Part shown: one piece after another, positions 59,700 through 64,000 of the stretch
Numbering within the stretch: the first letter of the stretch is position 1
Layout of the letters: each line of letters begins with the position of its first letter
Source: Strigops habroptila
Taxonomy: Eukaryota > Chordata > Aves > Psittaciformes > Psittacidae
Assembly (NCBI RefSeq): GCF_004027225.2
Contig: NC_044288.2
Coordinates: 5,011,719-5,075,718 of the forward strand
Reading direction: 5' to 3'
DNA: 64,000 nucleotides
Position numbers and translations under genes: made by a program
Notes under the pieces: model-generated
The model's input: only the letters and a program-made list of their open reading frames with translations
Told to the model about the DNA's origin: nothing
Databases searched by the model: none

Positions 59700-62600
59700 G
59701 TGGGTCGGGACGGGCAGCACCGTGCAGGGGCAGCGGCGGGAGCCCAGGGCCGGTGGCGGGAGCTGCCGCCCGCTTCGCCCCCAGCAGCCCCGGGCGGGCC
59801 GGGGGTTGTGCCGGGGCGCGGGGAGTGGGTTTGTGTGTTTGGAGGGGTCGGTGCCTCCGCTGCGGGTGTCCCCGGCGCTACAGGGGAGCCCCGGGGGACT
59901 CCGGGCGGGTTGGCTTGTCGGTAGCCGGGATGCAGCTCACCCGGGGAGCCCCGGTTGGGTTTGTGTGGGAAGCACAGCTCGCACCGCTTTCTGAAAGGGG
60001 GAAAAACGAACAATCTTTCGGCCGTGTCTCTTCTCCAGACTGCGGTTGCAAAGCTTAAGCTGTGTTTTATTAAGCAAGCTCTGAAACTTTACCCTACCAA
60101 TAAACTCGGAAGTAAACTTAAACCAAATGCTCGAACGTAGCACGGGGAAATGTTTAACACATCCTAAATGGTTGCTATGTTTCTAGAGAATCCCAGGGTG
60201 GGTACAGGGAAAGACTGCTCCAAGCCTTGCTTTTTGTGTGTGTGTGTTAAACAAAGACTCCACAGTCACGGTTTGGATCTCGCTATTAAAAAGCAGCTCA
60301 GCATCAGTTCAAAATGTGTTGGGGTTTTTTAACTAAGCACAGTTTTGTTTCAGATGGTTATGTTTTCTTTCAGGTGATGTTTTCTTTTTTGGTTGCCAGT
60401 TTAGTTGGTGTTTTGTACTTGTGGTTGCATTAATCACTTTGACTCTTCCATGAGAATTCACTTTATAGTTACCCTGGGTGAAGCATGTTAGCAGGAATTA
60501 CTCCCCGCTGACTCACAGCTCAAATGGATGGTGGATGATGGTGGTTACTTATCTTCACGGTGCTGCTTTGATACTGAGGTCTCTGTCCTTTTAGAATTGA
60601 ATTTAATGCCTTCGCTATCTCCCAGTTTTGAAAATCACAAAGAAGTCTCCCCAAAGTGGAAGACCTCTCACAGGAGCAGAGAGAAGGCGGCCCCAGAGCA
60701 GGCCCATCTGGTGGGCGCAGGATCCTGCTGGCAGCCCATGCCACTAGAGAACAGCTCGGGGAGATTTCTTTTAGTTTTCAGACTCCTGTACCAAGCATTA
60801 GAAATCTGTGGCTCTTCCAGCCCCTTCGGGTATGGGGTTGTCAGATATTCCCTTTGCTGTTCAGTTTTGAGAAGCGTTTTCTTGGATATGTCCTTAGGGG
60901 TCTCTTGTATTTAAATATCTGCCTCTGGCATGAGTAATCTTTTTCTGATGTTCACAACAGTGTTGAAGCTGCCTCATTTCCCTAATTTGCTTTGTCAAAA
61001 TGTGGTTTGACTTCCTGATAGGCAGGACAGCAGGAAAGGGGAAGTCTGACATTTCTCCTGTCTTATTTTTGTGCCATTTTCCTTCCTTCTCCTAGGATGG
61101 AGACCATTTGGTTCTCTTGCTCCTCTTGTTGGCTACTTGTCGTGAGCATTGGTTTAATTCTTTCCCAGCTAGGTCTGTAATTTTGTATACTTTTAAGACT
61201 GGTGGCATAGCACAAGAGACAAAAATATAGGCAATATAGTCAATTGTGGGCACTAATTATAGTGGGTGCTCTACAGCAAAAGTATGTTTTGGAATAAGAG
61301 CTCCTTAAACCTGTACAGAGGGAGTGGTGCAGGCACACCGAAGGCAGGGTGGTGCTTGGAAATATCCAGAATTCCCTAGCAGGAAGCCCTGTGAATGGTT
61401 CCATGGCCTCAGCTGCTGGAGCACCACTGTCTCCCCATGCTGGATGTTTTTGAGGTGCCTTCTGGGGGAAAAGCTGTGTATCTCCCCTGCCTGCAGAACA
61501 GCACTGAAGAGCCGAGCAGGGACTGGTGTGCTGAAGATAGGCTGGTTCCTTGGTCTCTGGGAGGACAGTAGGTCCCTGCCATTGCCTCTGCAGGGTTTGC
61601 AACCATCTGCAGCGCGTCTGCTGTCAGCTCTGCTTCCTGTTTATGCTGCAGTTGGGTTTAGAGCAGACTGAAACAGCCCATCAGCGGGGTGGCCCTACTA
61701 TCCAGGATCATCATGGGGAAGAAAGGCAGGAGGCTCTTCCCGGGCCCATGTCATTGTGGTTGCCCTGATGACACACACAGTACCAGCCTTGTGTGGCTAT
61801 GGGCAGTGTTCACTGGTCAACAGATATTGGAGGGGTATGAGCTCAGTGATTTCTTTGGGGTTTGAACCTCACAGCTTTAAGACAGAGTTGAATCCTTAAC
61901 TGATGGAGCCAGGGAAAACTCTGCAGGCAGGTTACTGAAATTCCCACTGCACCAACTGTGGAAGCACTTGGTTCTGTTCGGAGCCAGGACTCACTCAACC
62001 GCAAGATGCTTTCTCCTGTGTTCCTAATTGTGGCTGAGCTGGTGCTGTTGCGTGGCCTGCTGGTGTTTTTGAAATGCCAGCAGGAAAATGGGATAAACTG
62101 GTGATTCCCACCCCATTTCTCTGTAGAAGTACTTCGATGGTAATCACAGCACTGATACACAAGATTTTCATGGTGCCTGCTGGGGTCCTCATCCATGTCT
62201 CTGGGATTTCCACTGTCCTTGGCTTGCATGAGGTCATGCTTGAAGAGCCCTGATTGCAGCAGCAGCCTCAGAGAGAGACATGAGCATAAACCTTTTGCCT
62301 CTGCTTCACCTTTTGTGTAAGAAATTTTCCATAGGCAAAAAAGGTGTTTATGGAAACCTGGGGACTGACTGGTCTGAATAAAAGCCGAGCTTCTCCACTG
62401 AACAAACAGCTTCATCATTTCTTGTAATTGCTCACGTAAGGAAACCATTTCTCCTCTGGTGTTCAGCAGTCAGTGTCCATGGTTGACATCCACAGTTCTT
62501 GGATTGCCCATGCCCACCACGGAGCACCGACCTTGGTCTGGGAAGAAGACAGTGCAATGACATTTGCAGTTTTGCTCAGCATTTGACTCCAGACCTCAAG

Positions 62601-64000
62601 CTGCTACACCTCGTTCCTTAGGGGCCTTTGACTATTTCTGCTGAACGAGATGCAATTTCGATGGCCAAAATGGAAAAATTCAGAGAGAACTTGACAAATG
62701 TTTTGCCTGGTGAGGTCATGAAAACAGATGTAAATGTTTTACTCTCCTTAAAAAAAGACAGGTAGAACAATAGACACCAGCTGCATCTAGGAAAGGGAAG
62801 AGACCAATTGTTAGGGGACAGAGAAACGTTACCAGTACTATGTAATCTTCAGATTGCTGCCAAGAATCTAGGATAACTGTTAAAGGATGGGACATTTGAG
62901 TATGAGGGCTGAGATTTTGCAAGCAAAGGGGTTCAGCTGCACGTGCTGTGGTGGTTTCGGTGGGACTTGGGCCAACCTTAACGGCTTTGGCTGCTCCCTG
63001 GGAAGCAGCTGCCGTGAAGCCGCTGCAGCGTTCCCCGTTGTGTCATTCCATGGAGAGGAGGTGGTGTTTCCCATGAAGGCTCATCTGTACTTGTAGACTT
63101 TGTCCATTAAGTGGTGGCTCTTTGGCTGCAGTTGGAAAGAAAACTGCTCCGTTGTGCAGAGATGTAGCTGCTGAGAAAAGTCCTGGGTCTTTGTTTCTTC
63201 TCTTCCTTCCGCTTTGCGCTGGTTTTGCCAGGTGTAAAATACAATTGTCAGCAGTTTACAGGGAGGGGGAGTGTCAGTTTTCCTGTTGAAGAAAATACCA
63301 AGGGGCTGGTTGTGAAAGGAAAGGGGAAATTGAAGAATGCCACATGGCTTCCACCTTCCTGTATTTCATCCTAGCAGAATCGCCTCTGCTCAGTGACTCA
63401 CTTCGTGTCTGTTCATATTTGCTAAATGGAGAGGGGTTTTAACAAATGATTCTGCTCTGGCTCAACAGGAGCCCACTGAGAGGATAATATTACTCTGGGA
63501 GCAATTGGCAAGACATGTATATTAGAGCTACGTTAATAGTTAATCAAGAATTATTTAGAAATGTTTTAACATAAAATCCAAATAGCAATGGAATAAAAAC
63601 CCTACAATTTATGTTCTTGTTCTTAGTGCAGTCTTGCTTTGGCTTCACTTGGCCTGTTGTCATCTGTTAACATTAACTCGCGTCATTTTTTGTTTGCCTC
63701 TGATTACTGTAGATTGTCCTAGGCTTGCAAGTTGCAGAGTGATTTTATGCAAAGTATTTTGAACGTCTCAAATAAGAAAATACTAATTCTTAAATCAGCA
63801 CCGGGGATGAATATTAACTCTAGACCCTTCTGATTGGTGTCAGCGCTGCATGGAAGTTTGTTGGGGTTTATGTCCAACCTGCCCAGTGCCTGTTCTGCTC
63901 AGGAATATAAATTATCTTCCAGCACCAAATACAAGACTGATGCCAAGGACATAATCTTAACTGCTTCCTAACTTAGTTGTGAACTAAGCCTGAGCTGGAA
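59700..64000 (+). other. Presumed first intron of the divergent gene
   Basis: 4.3 kb without a LIM-domain exon or any other recognisable exon on either strand. The largest frame (201 codons, minus, 61843-62448) has no recognisable family signature. No CR1 block was seen. The sequence is moderately AT-rich after 60,000. Confidence 0.4.

Larger units (their letters stand above)
58520..59940. promoter_or_regulatory. CpG island: divergent UTP11 / FHL3 promoter
   Basis: A CpG-dense block spanning UTP11 exons 1-2 and about 1 kb beyond. UTP11 starts leftward at 58882. A strong donor context at 59,699/59,700 suggests a rightward first exon. The region has GGGGCGG (about 58980), a CRE-like GACGTC (about 59003) and no obvious TATA box, as usual for housekeeping bidirectional promoters. 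Long open frames here (271 codons at 58363-59178, 209 at 59384-60013) are composition artefacts. Confidence 0.75.

Noticed and set aside
61843-62448. 201-codon minus-strand frame in the right flank
   Set aside because: It is the longest frame outside GC-rich zones, but I see no family motif, no splice context and no matching neighbour. A protein search would settle it.
1-64000. CRISPR arrays, operons, phage or integron-like systems
   Set aside because: No regularly spaced repeats or prokaryotic gene organisation. The window is vertebrate chromosomal DNA.

Overview
This is vertebrate nuclear DNA, almost certainly from a bird. Genes have introns, CpG islands are sharp, and the only abundant interspersed repeat is the 3' part of CR1 LINEs, at least nine copies on both strands. 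CR1 is the dominant repeat of avian genomes. The high GC content and close gene spacing suggest a microchromosome. The gene order POU3F1 - UTP11 - (FHL3) matches, from memory, the neighbourhood on human 1p34.3.

Layout. Positions 1-25,290 are a gene-free flank upstream of POU3F1, with three CR1 fragments, short tandem repeats, a small hairpin and a few AT-rich blocks that could be conserved regulatory elements. Positions 25,290-27,720 are a large CpG island. It holds the promoter (five CCAAT motifs, a GC box, a TATA-like site) and the single-exon coding sequence of POU3F1 (Oct-6/SCIP/Tst-1), a class III POU-homeodomain transcription factor. Its 3'UTR probably runs to about 28,540. Positions 28,540-53,600 are a second non-coding stretch, where enhancers of POU3F1 would be expected. 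It contains five more CR1 pieces, possible MIR remnants, an RFX-type motif, an AT-rich SOX/POU-motif block at 48.74-49.09 kb, and an isolated small CpG island with a CTCF-like motif near 52.45 kb.

Positions 53,856-58,882 (minus strand) hold a complete eight-exon UTP11 gene, which encodes a subunit of the small-subunit processome. I resolved all exon borders; every splice site is GT-AG and the joined frame gives 253 codons. A CR1 copy begins at the seventh base of intron 5, right against the exon 5 donor. Positions 58,520-59,940 are a CpG island that looks like a shared divergent promoter: UTP11 leaves to the left, and a probable non-coding first exon of FHL3 (donor at 59,700) leaves to the right. 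The remaining 4 kb would then be FHL3 intron 1; no FHL3 coding exon is visible.

I found no new gene system. The most interesting points are the CR1 at the UTP11 splice donor, the short-loop form of avian POU3F1 with its CCAAT-rich promoter, the isolated CpG island with a CTCF-like site, and the SOX/POU-rich block. Functional claims for non-coding DNA are inference from motifs read by eye, without alignment or database search.
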